NCBI RefSeq assembly: GCF_041433555.1
Contig: NZ_JAPWBR010000010.1
Location: 1 to 64,000, forward strand
Source: Granulicatella sp041433555
Lineage (GTDB): Bacteria; Bacillota; Bacilli; Lactobacillales; Aerococcaceae
Direction: 5' to 3'
Length of the DNA stretch: 64,000 bases
Positions 25,881-34,545 of this stretch are shown piece by piece. How positions within the stretch are numbered: the first letter of the stretch is position 1; each line of letters opens with the position of its first letter. Below the pieces are notes generated by a model. The model was not told the DNA's origin and did not search any database. It saw nothing but the letters and a program-made list of their open reading frames with translations. A program made the translations under genes and the position numbers.

Positions 25881-27099
25881 AGAATTAACAGAACGTTTTA
25901 TTCGTTACGTAAAGAAAGAAACAAGATCTGACGAAACAAGTCAAACAGTCCCAACAACGCCTTCTCAAACAGCGTTTTTAAAAGATTTAGAGCAAGAATT
26001 AAATGAATTAGGATTCCAAGAAGTTTATTTAAATCCTAAAAACAGCTTCCTAACAGCAACAATCCCATCAAATGTTGACCATGAAGTGCCAACGATTGGA
26101 TTCATTGCTCACGTGGATACAGCGGACTTTGAAGCTAGAAATATTCAACCTCAAATCCATGAAAACTATAACGGTGAAGCAATTGTCCTAGACGAAGAAG
26201 GAAAATTCGTATTAGACCCTAAAGACTTCCCGAACTTAAAGAACTATGTTGGACAAACATTAATCACAACAAATGGTAAAACATTATTAGGTGCTGACGA
26301 CAAATCTGGTGTGACAGAAATCGTTACAGCAGGTGCTTATTTATTACAACATCCAGAAATTAAACACGGAAAAATTCGTGTAGCATTTGGTCCAGACGAA
26401 GAAATCGGACGCGGTGCTGATTTATTCGATGTGGAACAATTTGCATGTGATTTTGCTTATACAATGGATGGTGGACCAGTTGGTGAATTAGAATATGAAA
26501 GCTTCAACGCTTGCCGCGCTACAGTTCGTATTCAAGGAAAGAACGTTCACCCGGGAACTGCTAAAGATACAATGGTAAGTGCACTTGAATTAGCTCGTAA
26601 GTTCCAAAACGCACTTCCAGAGTTCGAAGTTCCTGAACACACAACAGGACGTGAAGGATTCTACCACTTAGTAGCAGCGGAAGGTGTTGTGGAAGAAGCT
26701 AAATTAGTGTACATCTTACGTGACCACAGCCGTGAATTATTCAATGCGAAAAAAGACATGATGCTACGCATTGCGACTCGTATGAATAAAGAATTAGATA
26801 CAGACCGTATTACTGTTGATTTACACGACGAGTACTACAACATGGCTGAAATCATTGAAAAAGATTTCCGTTGTGTAGATGTGGCAAAACAAGCGTTAGA
26901 AAACTTAGACATCGTACCAATTATTAAACCAATTCGTGGTGGTACAGATGGTTCTAAGATTTCATTCATGGGATTACCAACTCCAAATATTTTTGCTGGT
27001 GGCGAAAACATGCATGGACGCTATGAATATGTTGCTGTGGAATCAATGGAAAAAGCAACACAAGTAATTATCGAAATCGCTCGTTTAGCAGCGCTATAA
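25873..27099 (+). CDS. pepT: Peptidase T (tripeptidase)
   Basis: Zinc-dependent tripeptide aminopeptidase of the M20 family, cytoplasmic, 408 residues. It has the metal-binding pattern HVDTAD near 80, DDKSGVTE near 141, GPDEEIGRGAD near 174, and a dimerisation domain from about 205 to 315. The ATG at 25873 overlaps the end of the previous gene by 8 bases and has AGGTGAAG upstream; a frame opening at 25819 has no good site. It supports amino acid supply from peptides, as expected in lactic acid bacteria. Confidence 0.96.
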   Translation: MHKELTERFIRYVKKETRSDETSQTVPTTPSQTAFLKDLEQELNELGFQEVYLNPKNSFLTATIPSNVDHEVPTIGFIAHVDTADFEARNIQPQIHENYNGEAIVLDEEGKFVLDPKDFPNLKNYVGQTLITTNGKTLLGADDKSGVTEIVTAGAYLLQHPEIKHGKIRVAFGPDEEIGRGADLFDVEQFACDFAYTMDGGPVGELEYESFNACRATVRIQGKNVHPGTAKDTMVSALELARKFQNALPEFEVPEHTTGREGFYHLVAAEGVVEEAKLVYILRDHSRELFNAKKDMMLRIATRMNKELDTDRITVDLHDEYYNMAEIIEKDFRCVDVAKQALENLDIVPIIKPIRGGTDGSKISFMGLPTPNIFAGGENMHGRYEYVAVESMEKATQVIIEIARLAAL

Positions 27100-27130
27100 T
27101 TTTTAACAGTAAAAAGAAAGGAGTGAGTTC

Positions 27131-28846
27131 ATGACATTTGATGGTATTTTCACCAAATGGATGATGGACGAAGTGGCGCCTCAATTAGTTGGAGGACGTA
27201 TTACAAAGATTCATCAACCATTACCATACGATGTACAATTCACCATTCGTGCCAACCGTAAGAACTACTTACTTGTTTGTTCGGCACACCCAATGATGGC
27301 TCGTGTACAATTTATTTCTGAGAAACCAGAGAATCCAGAAGTTGCTCCTAACTTTTGTATGATTCTTCGTAAGTATTTAGAAGGATCTATTATCCAATCA
27401 TTCACTCAAGTAGAAAATGACCGTATTCTACAGTTGGACGTTTCAACGCGTGATGAACTTGGGGATAAGGCTGGATATCGTTTCACAATCGAGATTATGG
27501 GACGACATAGTAATTTGTTTTTAGTCAATCAAGAAGATAACACGATTATCGATTGTGTGAAACGTGTCTCTCTTGGTCAAAACAGTTATCGCACCTTACA
27601 ACCAGGTGCAAGCTATGTGATGCCACCTCAAACGCAGAAGAAGAATCCTTTTGACTATTCGCTATTTGAATTAGACAGTTTACTTCATCCATTTATTGGA
27701 GAACCAGGAGAGAGAACATTAATGAATGTCTTTCAAGGGATTAGTAAGCAATCCGCTCATGAAATTGTGGAACGTAGTGAAAGAGAGGGTCAAAGCTTAG
27801 CAGAAGCCTTACATCACTATCTCGAAGAAGGCAATACGGCAATTCAGCCTACACTTACAAAGGCAGAGGATGGGAAGACGTACTTCTTACCATTTCCATA
27901 TTTAAGTAAGACGGGTGAATCCCAAAGCTTTGAGAGTCTATCTGAATTACTAAGTGCATACTATGTACAGAAGATTCAAGAAGAGAAGATTCAGCAATTA
28001 GCAGGACACCTATTGCAAATGTTGAAATCTGAACTTCGAAAGAACCGTGAGAAGATGGTAAAACTCGATGAAGATTTAGCCAGAACTGAAAATGCAGATC
28101 ATTATCGTGTTTACGGTGATTTAATTAATACGTATCAACACCAAATTGAAAAAGGTGAAAGTAGTGTAACGGTTCAAAACTTCTATCAAGACTATGAAGA
28201 AGTGACGATTCCGTTAAATCCATTATTAACAGCTTCTCAAAATGCGCAAGCGTATTTTAAAAAGTATCAAAAACTAAGAAATGCAGTCGCTCATATTCAC
28301 GAGCAACAAGAAGCAACGAAAAATGAAATGGACTACCTCGAAAGTGTTATTTACCAAATCGAAGAAGCGGATGTATTTAACTTAGAAGCCATCCGTGAAG
28401 AACTTGTTGAGAGTGGCTACTTAAAACGTTCTGCTTTAAAAAAAGGTATTAAGAAACAAGGTGGCGCGAAACCGCATGTGTTTTATGCAACAGATGGCAC
28501 ACGAATCTTGGTTGGACGAAACAACTTACAAAACGATCAATTAACTCTACGCCAAGCGAAGAAAGAATACTTATGGCTTCATGCGCAAAATATTCCAGGT
28601 TCTCACGTGATTATTGAATCAAGTGATCCAGCGGAAGAAACGATTGGTGAAGGCGCGATGCTTGCTGCATACTACTCGAAATATCGTCTTTCTGGAACAG
28701 TTCCAGTGGATTATGTTCAAGTTTCAAAAATTCGTAAACCAAACGGTGCCAAACCAGGTTTTGTAGTCTACGAAGGTCAGCAAAACACGTATATTACGCC
28801 AGATCCAATAAAGGTTGAAGCGTTAAGAAATAATAAACCGAAATAG
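27131..28846 (+). CDS. rqcH: Ribosome quality control protein RqcH (NFACT family)
   Basis: RqcH binds stalled 50S subunits with peptidyl-tRNA and adds a C-terminal alanine tail that marks the chain for degradation. The 571-residue protein has an NFACT-N domain with Asp97-Arg98 exactly at the positions known to matter in Bacillus RqcH, a GRHSN motif near 138, a coiled coil from about 285 to 430, and the NFACT-R domain (LWLHAQNIPGSHVII near 488). Older annotations call it a fibronectin-binding protein. It sits in the run that begins with the histidine T-box. Confidence 0.93.
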   Translation: MTFDGIFTKWMMDEVAPQLVGGRITKIHQPLPYDVQFTIRANRKNYLLVCSAHPMMARVQFISEKPENPEVAPNFCMILRKYLEGSIIQSFTQVENDRILQLDVSTRDELGDKAGYRFTIEIMGRHSNLFLVNQEDNTIIDCVKRVSLGQNSYRTLQPGASYVMPPQTQKKNPFDYSLFELDSLLHPFIGEPGERTLMNVFQGISKQSAHEIVERSEREGQSLAEALHHYLEEGNTAIQPTLTKAEDGKTYFLPFPYLSKTGESQSFESLSELLSAYYVQKIQEEKIQQLAGHLLQMLKSELRKNREKMVKLDEDLARTENADHYRVYGDLINTYQHQIEKGESSVTVQNFYQDYEEVTIPLNPLLTASQNAQAYFKKYQKLRNAVAHIHEQQEATKNEMDYLESVIYQIEEADVFNLEAIREELVESGYLKRSALKKGIKKQGGAKPHVFYATDGTRILVGRNNLQNDQLTLRQAKKEYLWLHAQNIPGSHVIIESSDPAEETIGEGAMLAAYYSKYRLSGTVPVDYVQVSKIRKPNGAKPGFVVYEGQQNTYITPDPIKVEALRNNKPK

Positions 28847-28855
28847 AGGGATATT

Positions 28856-29491
28856 ATGAAAATTATTGTGACAGGATTTGACCCTTTCGGAGGGGAAATA
28901 ATTAATCCATCGATTGAATGTGTGAAGGCTCTCCCAGAAATTGAAGGAGTAGAACTCATTCGTTTAGAATTACCGACTGTATTCAAAGAATCAGCAAAGC
29001 GTTTGAATGAAGTCATTAATGATGTCAAACCAGACGCAGTATTGAGCGTTGGTCAAGCAGGGGGAAGAACTGGTATTACAATGGAACGTATTGCAATTAA
29101 TGTCGATGATGCGAGAATTCCAGACAATAGCTGTCAACAACCAATTGATGAAGTTATTCAACTTGATGGTGAAGCTGCGTACTTTACAACTTTACCAATC
29201 AAACGAATTGTAAAAGCGATTCGTGAAGCGGGAATTCCGGTGGAAGTTTCCAATTCTGCTGGGACATTTGTATGTAATCACATCATGTATCAAGCGTTAT
29301 TTGCTGCAACAAAGGCCGATAAGCCTTTTAAAGCAGGATTTATGCATATTCCGTTTATTCCAGAGCAAACGACGGATAAACCGTCTCTACCGCTTGAAGA
29401 GAGCACAAAAGCTTTACAAATCGCGATTGAGACAATTCGTGATTATTTAAATGATGAAGATATTAAGGTTCAAGAAGGAGCCATTTTTTAG
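28856..29491 (+). CDS. pcp: Pyrrolidone-carboxylate peptidase
   Basis: Cysteine peptidase C15 of 211 residues that removes N-terminal pyroglutamate from peptides in the cytoplasm. It shows the start TGFDPFGGE, a Glu in TMERIAIN near 80, the catalytic Cys in SNSAGTFVCNHIMY near 143, and the His in GFMHIPFIPEQ near 167. The gap from rqcH is nine bases, so it belongs to the same transcript. Confidence 0.95.
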   Translation: MKIIVTGFDPFGGEIINPSIECVKALPEIEGVELIRLELPTVFKESAKRLNEVINDVKPDAVLSVGQAGGRTGITMERIAINVDDARIPDNSCQQPIDEVIQLDGEAAYFTTLPIKRIVKAIREAGIPVEVSNSAGTFVCNHIMYQALFAATKADKPFKAGFMHIPFIPEQTTDKPSLPLEESTKALQIAIETIRDYLNDEDIKVQEGAIF

Positions 29492-29509
29492 AAAGGAGGG
29501 ATTTGAATA

Positions 29510-30670
29510 ATGTCTACAAAAGCAGCATATATTCATATCCCTTTTTGTTCGCATATTTGTTATTACTGCGATTTTAATAAAGTCTTTATTGAAGGACAAC
29601 CAGTCGATGAGTATATTGAATTATTGATTCGTGAAATGGAACTCACTGGAAGAAAATATAAAATCGCTCCACTGGAAACATTATATGTGGGTGGAGGGAC
29701 ACCGTCTTCATTAACTCCGCAACAAATGGAGCAATTGTTAGATGGAATTCATCAACATTTACCACTACAAAATGGTGCAGAGTTCACAATGGAACTGAAC
29801 CCAGATGACGGTACACCTGAATTACTCTCTGTGATGAAGGAAGGCGGCGTGAATCGTCTCAGCATGGGAGTCCAAACCTTCAATAACGATTTACTGAAAG
29901 CCATTGGTCGTAAGCATACAAAAGAAACGGCAATTCGTACTATCGAGAACGCAAGACAAGTCGGATTTGAGAATATGAGTATCGACTTGATTTTTAGGCT
30001 TCCAAAACAGACAATTTCAGATTTTGAAGAGAGTTTAAAAATGGCGATGACTCTAGACCTGCCTCATTATTCCATTTACTCATTAATTCTTGAACAAAAG
30101 ACGGTATTCTACAATTTGATGAGACAAGGGAAACTTCCATTGCCGAGTCAAGATGAAGAGGCTGATATGTTTGAACTGGCGATGAAGACGATGGAGGATT
30201 TCGGTCGTCATCATTATGAGATTAGTAATTATGCACTTCCTGGATATGAATCAAGACATAATCTCCATTACTGGAAGGCGGATGAGTACTTTGCTTTTGG
30301 TGCGGGTGCTCATGGGTATGTGAATGGAGTTCGTTACCAAAATAATGGACCTATTCAACATTATCTGACTCCGTTAAGAGATGAAAAATTGCCTATTTTT
30401 TCAGAGATTTTGTTAACAAAAAAACAAATGATTGAGGAATTTATGTTCTTAGGGTTAAGAAAGTTTTCAGGTGTTTCAAAGAAGGAATTTATGGAAAGAT
30501 TTGGAAATTCTATGGATGAAATCTACGGAGAAGTTATTCAAGAACTAATTGAAGAGGAATTGCTCACAACTACTTCTGATGGGTACGTTCTAACTCACCA
30601 AGGGAAGTTTCTTGGAAATAACGTTTTCCAATCGTTTTTGATTGATGAAAATAAAAATGAAATTTTTTGA
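29510..30670 (+). CDS. hemW: Radical SAM protein HemW (coproporphyrinogen oxidase-like)
   Basis: Radical SAM protein of 386 residues. The cluster motif is CSHICYYC, with cysteines at 13, 17 and 20 in the HemW spacing. It continues with GGGTPSSL near 64 and a C-terminal HemN-like domain. HemW binds and inserts heme and does not make it; older annotations call it oxygen-independent coproporphyrinogen III oxidase. AAAGGAGG stands 10 bases before the ATG. The gap to pcp is 18 bases. No heme pathway gene is in this window. Confidence 0.92.
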   Translation: MSTKAAYIHIPFCSHICYYCDFNKVFIEGQPVDEYIELLIREMELTGRKYKIAPLETLYVGGGTPSSLTPQQMEQLLDGIHQHLPLQNGAEFTMELNPDDGTPELLSVMKEGGVNRLSMGVQTFNNDLLKAIGRKHTKETAIRTIENARQVGFENMSIDLIFRLPKQTISDFEESLKMAMTLDLPHYSIYSLILEQKTVFYNLMRQGKLPLPSQDEEADMFELAMKTMEDFGRHHYEISNYALPGYESRHNLHYWKADEYFAFGAGAHGYVNGVRYQNNGPIQHYLTPLRDEKLPIFSEILLTKKQMIEEFMFLGLRKFSGVSKKEFMERFGNSMDEIYGEVIQELIEEELLTTTSDGYVLTHQGKFLGNNVFQSFLIDENKNEIF

Positions 30671-30774
30671 AAACAGGGGATATTGTTAAACATTTCTTAA
30701 AGAATGTGGTATCATATCTTATGGCATTTTAAATGCAAAAAAAATAAAACAAAAGAAAAGGGGATATCTATCCA

Positions 30775-31821
30775 ATGGAAAATATCGTTAAGATCTTAAC
30801 AGCACCAACATTTGTGTCTGCTATCTTCTCAACAATTTCAATTATCTTAGTGGGTTACATCATCCGTAAGAAAAATATTGTTGATGCAAACAGTGGTAAA
30901 GTCTTATCTAACGTTTTACTTTCAGTTGCGATTCCTGCGTTAGCGTTCAAAGCCTTCATGGTTGACATTAACGACAAGACATTCACAACTGGTTTAAACG
31001 TATTTATTTTTGGTTTTATCGCTTATGTCATTTTAATTCTTTTAGGAGAATTATTCTTTATTAAGGAGAAAGGTGACCGTAAAACTACTTTATCAGTATT
31101 AACAACTTTCGGTTCTACAACTTTCTTCGGTATTCCAATCATTAACGGATTGTTAGGAGCGACTGGTACTTTATACGCGAACATCTTTAACCTAGCTTAC
31201 CGTGTATTCTTATACTCTTACGGTTTAATTCGTATGAGCGGATTAAAATTCGAGAAGAAAAACTTAAAAATGATTTTCGGTAACATCATCGTTATCGCAA
31301 CATTTGCAGGATTATTAATCTGGATTTTCCAAGCTTCATTACCACAAGTTGCTGTACAAGTAAAAGTTGGTGAAGAAACTAAAGAAGTTATGTACGCTTT
31401 CTTACGTATCGATAAGACAGCTCCATGGTTATTCAAAGCTATTACTTACTTAGCTGACTTAAGCTCACCACTTGCATGGTTAGCAATCGGTATCACTTTA
31501 GGAAACATTTCTTTAGGTGAAGCCGTTAAAGATAAGATGGTTTGGTACTACAGCGTTGTTAAATTAATCTTAGTTCCTGCAGTATTCGTTGCAGTGATCT
31601 TCGCAGTTAGCCCATTCTTACCAATGGCTCCTGAAGCTTCAAAAGGTATTCTTATTATGTTAGCTACACCACCAGCAACAGTTGCAGTGGCTTACGCTAT
31701 CAAATACGATAAAGAAGCAGCACTTGCAAGTAATGCTTCATTATTAGGAACTGTATTAGCAGTATTCGCAATCGTCTTCTGGATTGTTGTTGGATCTGTT
31801 ATTTTCCCAGGAGTAGGTTAA
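30775..31821 (+). CDS. AEC family permease
   Basis: Membrane transporter of 348 residues with about ten hydrophobic segments in two halves, of the auxin efflux carrier family that in lactic acid bacteria includes malate and other organic acid permeases. A charged loop lies near residues 200-220. It ends in the hydrophobic segment LGTVLAVFAIVFWIVVGSVI. Codons are strongly biased, as in highly expressed genes. A hairpin terminator and then a D-2-hydroxyacid dehydrogenase follow, so the substrate may be a 2-hydroxy acid; this is inferred from position. Confidence 0.88.
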   Translation: MENIVKILTAPTFVSAIFSTISIILVGYIIRKKNIVDANSGKVLSNVLLSVAIPALAFKAFMVDINDKTFTTGLNVFIFGFIAYVILILLGELFFIKEKGDRKTTLSVLTTFGSTTFFGIPIINGLLGATGTLYANIFNLAYRVFLYSYGLIRMSGLKFEKKNLKMIFGNIIVIATFAGLLIWIFQASLPQVAVQVKVGEETKEVMYAFLRIDKTAPWLFKAITYLADLSSPLAWLAIGITLGNISLGEAVKDKMVWYYSVVKLILVPAVFVAVIFAVSPFLPMAPEASKGILIMLATPPATVAVAYAIKYDKEAALASNASLLGTVLAVFAIVFWIVVGSVIFPGVG

Positions 31822-31826
31822 ACCAA

Positions 31827-31855
31827 AAAAAGTAGATCGAATTTCGGTCTACTTT
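31827..31855 (+). terminator. Hairpin between permease and dehydrogenase
   Basis: AAAAGTAGA paired with TCTACTTTT around an 11-base centre. The T run after it is short, so some transcription may pass into the dehydrogenase gene 29 bases further on. No clear separate promoter is seen for that gene. Confidence 0.65.
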
Positions 31856-31883
31856 TCAATTTATATAAAATGGAGGATTTAAA

Positions 31884-32882
31884 ATGAAAGTTTTAGCATA
31901 TGGTGTTCGTGAAGTTGAATTACCAATTTTCGAACAAGTAAACGAAAAATTTGGATACGAATTAACTTGTATTCCAGAATACTTAAATTCTGAAGAAACT
32001 GCTCGCAAAGCAGAAGGTTTCAAAGCTGTTATCTTACGTGGTAACTGCTGGGCGAACAAAGAAACTTTAGATATCTACAAAGAATTAGGAGTAGAGTACG
32101 TATTAACTCGTACTGTTGGTGTAAACCACATCGATGCTGAATACGCAAAATCATTAGGAATGAAATTAGGGTACGTTCCTTTCTATTCTCCAAACGCAAT
32201 TAGTGAATTAGCTGTAACATTAGCAATGACATTATTACGTAACGTTGCATATACTGCAGCAAAAACAAGCCAACAAGATTTCACTGTAGACACTCAAATG
32301 TTTGCTAAAGAAATCCGTAACTGTACTGTTGGGGTTGTTGGTATCGGACGTATCGGTTTAACAACTGCGACATTATTCAAAGGTTTAGGCGCTAACGTAT
32401 TAGCTTACGATGCTTTCCCTAAAGAAGGCGTTGACCACATCTGTACTCAAGTACCTTTAGATGAGTTATTAGCGAAATCAGACGTGATTTCAATTCACGC
32501 TCCATACATTCCTGCTAACGGAAAAGTAATCACTAAAGACTTCATCAGCAAAATGAAACCAGGTGCTATCTTAGTAAACACTGCTCGTGGTGAATTACAA
32601 GATATCGATGCAATTATCGAAGCTTTAGAATCTGGTCACTTACGTGGTGTTGGTTTAGACGTATTAGAAGGAGAAAGCGAAGTGTTCTTCAAAGACTTAC
32701 GTGGTCAAGAAATCGCAAATCCTGCTATCCGCAAATTAGTTGAAATGTACCCACGTGTATTATTAACACCTCATATGGGTAGTTACACTGATGAAGCAGT
32801 ATTAAACATGGTTGAAACAAGTTTTGAAAACTTAAAAGAATATGTTGAAACTGGTTCATGTAAAAATGACATTCAATGCTAA
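31884..32882 (+). CDS. D-2-hydroxyacid dehydrogenase (D-lactate dehydrogenase type)
   Basis: NAD-dependent enzyme of 332 residues that interconverts 2-oxo acids and D-2-hydroxy acids. The cofactor loop is VGVVGIGRIGLTT near 150. The catalytic set is Arg in NTARGEL near 234, Glu in GLDVLEGES near 263, and His in LTPHMGSYTDE near 296. D-lactate, D-2-hydroxyisocaproate or D-2-hydroxyglutarate are all possible; the sequence does not decide. Strong codon bias suggests high expression. TGGAGG precedes the start. Confidence 0.9.
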   Translation: MKVLAYGVREVELPIFEQVNEKFGYELTCIPEYLNSEETARKAEGFKAVILRGNCWANKETLDIYKELGVEYVLTRTVGVNHIDAEYAKSLGMKLGYVPFYSPNAISELAVTLAMTLLRNVAYTAAKTSQQDFTVDTQMFAKEIRNCTVGVVGIGRIGLTTATLFKGLGANVLAYDAFPKEGVDHICTQVPLDELLAKSDVISIHAPYIPANGKVITKDFISKMKPGAILVNTARGELQDIDAIIEALESGHLRGVGLDVLEGESEVFFKDLRGQEIANPAIRKLVEMYPRVLLTPHMGSYTDEAVLNMVETSFENLKEYVETGSCKNDIQC

Positions 32883-32895
32883 TTGAAAGCAAACG

Positions 32896-32931
32896 AAAAA
32901 CATCTCTTAGAGCAATCTAAGAGATGTTTTT
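32896..32931. terminator. Bidirectional terminator between dehydrogenase and trhA
   Basis: Perfect stem CATCTCTTAG/CTAAGAGATG with a 6-base loop and A or T runs on both sides. It serves both convergent genes. Confidence 0.85.
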
Positions 32932-32940
32932 TGCGTATCA

Positions 32941-33606
32941 TTATAAATATTTGAAAACGGCTAGGAACATAAAAATTGCTCCAGCTAGTACAAAGAGATG
33001 CCAAACGACATGATAGAAATTATGATATTTACGCTTGTAGAAAATTGTTCCTAGTGAGTAACTTAATCCACCAAGGAAGAGGTATAAAATGCCTCCCCAG
33101 CCCATGCTTTCATATAAAGGTTTCAATGTGAAAATGGATACCCAGCCCATTGCTAAATAAAGAAAAACAGATATTTTTGAGAACTTCTCTAAGAAGAAGG
33201 CTTCAATGATGACGCCCCCAATCGCGAAGACCCAGATAGCAATACAGAAGATTAATCCTTGTTGGCCTCCAATTCCAATTAAGCAAAACGGAGTGTAGGT
33301 GCCCGCAATCAAGAGATAGATGGACGAGTGGTCAATTCTCTGGAATACCTTAGCCGCTTTTGTGAACTTAAAGCTGTGATAGAGTGTAGAAGCTAAAAAT
33401 AAAAGAATTAGCGATGCACCATAGACGCTAAAAGCGATAATTTGAGTAGTATTATTAACCGCTACGGCTTTCATTAAAAGTAATACAAGAGCAGTAATCG
33501 CAAGAGCGACACCGATACCATGCGTTACGGCATTTAACACTTCACCAATAATTTCAGATTTTATGGATTGAGCTTTTCGTTCTTTTCTTAAAGTAGATGC
33601 TTTCAT
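32941..33606 (-). CDS. trhA: Hemolysin III / PAQR family membrane protein
   Basis: Membrane protein of 221 residues with seven hydrophobic segments. Conserved family features are ITHGIGVALAITAL near residue 27 (here NAVTHGIGVAL), an ASTLYHSF motif near 73, DHSSIYLLIAGTYTP near 92, and HVVWHLFVLAGAI near the end, which carries the metal-binding histidines. The Bacillus orthologue YqfA/TrhA affects membrane fluidity; true hemolysis is doubtful. The start has AAAGGAG and a consensus promoter. Confidence 0.9.
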   Translation of the reverse strand: MKASTLRKERKAQSIKSEIIGEVLNAVTHGIGVALAITALVLLLMKAVAVNNTTQIIAFSVYGASLILLFLASTLYHSFKFTKAAKVFQRIDHSSIYLLIAGTYTPFCLIGIGGQQGLIFCIAIWVFAIGGVIIEAFFLEKFSKISVFLYLAMGWVSIFTLKPLYESMGWGGILYLFLGGLSYSLGTIFYKRKYHNFYHVVWHLFVLAGAIFMFLAVFKYL

Positions 33607-33633
33607 CGCAACACACTCCTTTCGATAACTCTC

Positions 33634-33662
33634 ATTATAGAAGGCAAAACATCTTTTGTCAA
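33634..33662 (-). promoter_or_regulatory. Consensus promoter of trhA
   Basis: On the minus strand TTGACA (33662 to 33657), 17 bases, TATAAT (33639 to 33634): both boxes are perfect. The remaining 150 bases up to deoD should hold the divergent deoD promoter, which I could not fix with confidence. Confidence 0.85.
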
Positions 33663-33813
33663 ACAGACTTTCTAGGACTTTTTTTGTGAAATTGACGTAC
33701 GTTCGTTGTTAAGAAAGGCTTAAATAGGCGGTTTTAAGTTTCCATTACTTGTGTTTTATAGTAGAATAGTACATATATCAATAACGGGGTTTCCCACAAA
33801 AGGAGAATAAAAA

Positions 33814-34518
33814 ATGAGTGTTCATATTAATGCTAAAAAAGGCCAAGTTGCTGAATCAGTTTTAATGCCAGGAGATCCATTACGTGCAAAATTTATTGCT
33901 GAACATTATTTAACAGAAGTAGAACAATACAATGCAGTCCGTAACATGTTTGGTTACACTGGTTTGTATAAAGGTCAACGTGTATCTGTTCAAGGTAGTG
34001 GGATGGGGATTCCATCTATTATGATTTATGCCAATGAATTATTCACTGAATTTGGCGCAGAACGCATCATCCGTATCGGTTCTGCCGGCGGTATGCAAGA
34101 AGATGTTAAAGTTCGTGATATCGTTTTAGCACAAGGAGCTACAACAGATTCATCCATTTTCAACAACATTTTCCAAAACCAAGTAACTTTTGCTCCAATC
34201 GCAAGCTTTAACTTATTAGATAAAGCGTATCATTTAGCAAAAGACCGTGGTGTTGGCGTTCACGTAGGGAATGTATTGTCTTCTGACCGTTTCTATAACG
34301 CTGAATTAGACAAGAAGAAATTAATGGATTACGGAATGCTATGTGTGGAAATGGAAGCTGCAGGATTATATGCTTTGGCAGCTCAACACAAAAAAGAAGC
34401 ATTAGCAATTCTTACAATTAGTGACCACCTATTAACAGGTGAAGAAACAACTGCACAAGAACGTGAACAAACATTTAACGATATGATGGAAATCGCGTTA
34501 GAAACTGTACGTGCATAA
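33814..34518 (+). CDS. deoD: Purine-nucleoside phosphorylase, DeoD type
   Basis: Cytoplasmic hexameric enzyme of 234 residues that splits purine (deoxy)nucleosides with phosphate. It has VLMPGDPLRAKFIAE near 18, RIGSAGGMQ near 87, and the MEMEAAGLYALAA purine and ribose site near 180 followed by the active Asp in TISDHLLTGE near 204. AAAGGAG precedes the ATG. It ends 27 bases before the ctpA gene, which has its own site. Confidence 0.96.
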   Translation: MSVHINAKKGQVAESVLMPGDPLRAKFIAEHYLTEVEQYNAVRNMFGYTGLYKGQRVSVQGSGMGIPSIMIYANELFTEFGAERIIRIGSAGGMQEDVKVRDIVLAQGATTDSSIFNNIFQNQVTFAPIASFNLLDKAYHLAKDRGVGVHVGNVLSSDRFYNAELDKKKLMDYGMLCVEMEAAGLYALAAQHKKEALAILTISDHLLTGEETTAQEREQTFNDMMEIALETVRA

Positions 34519-34545
34519 ATTTTGAAGTAGAAAGAAGGAACCCGA

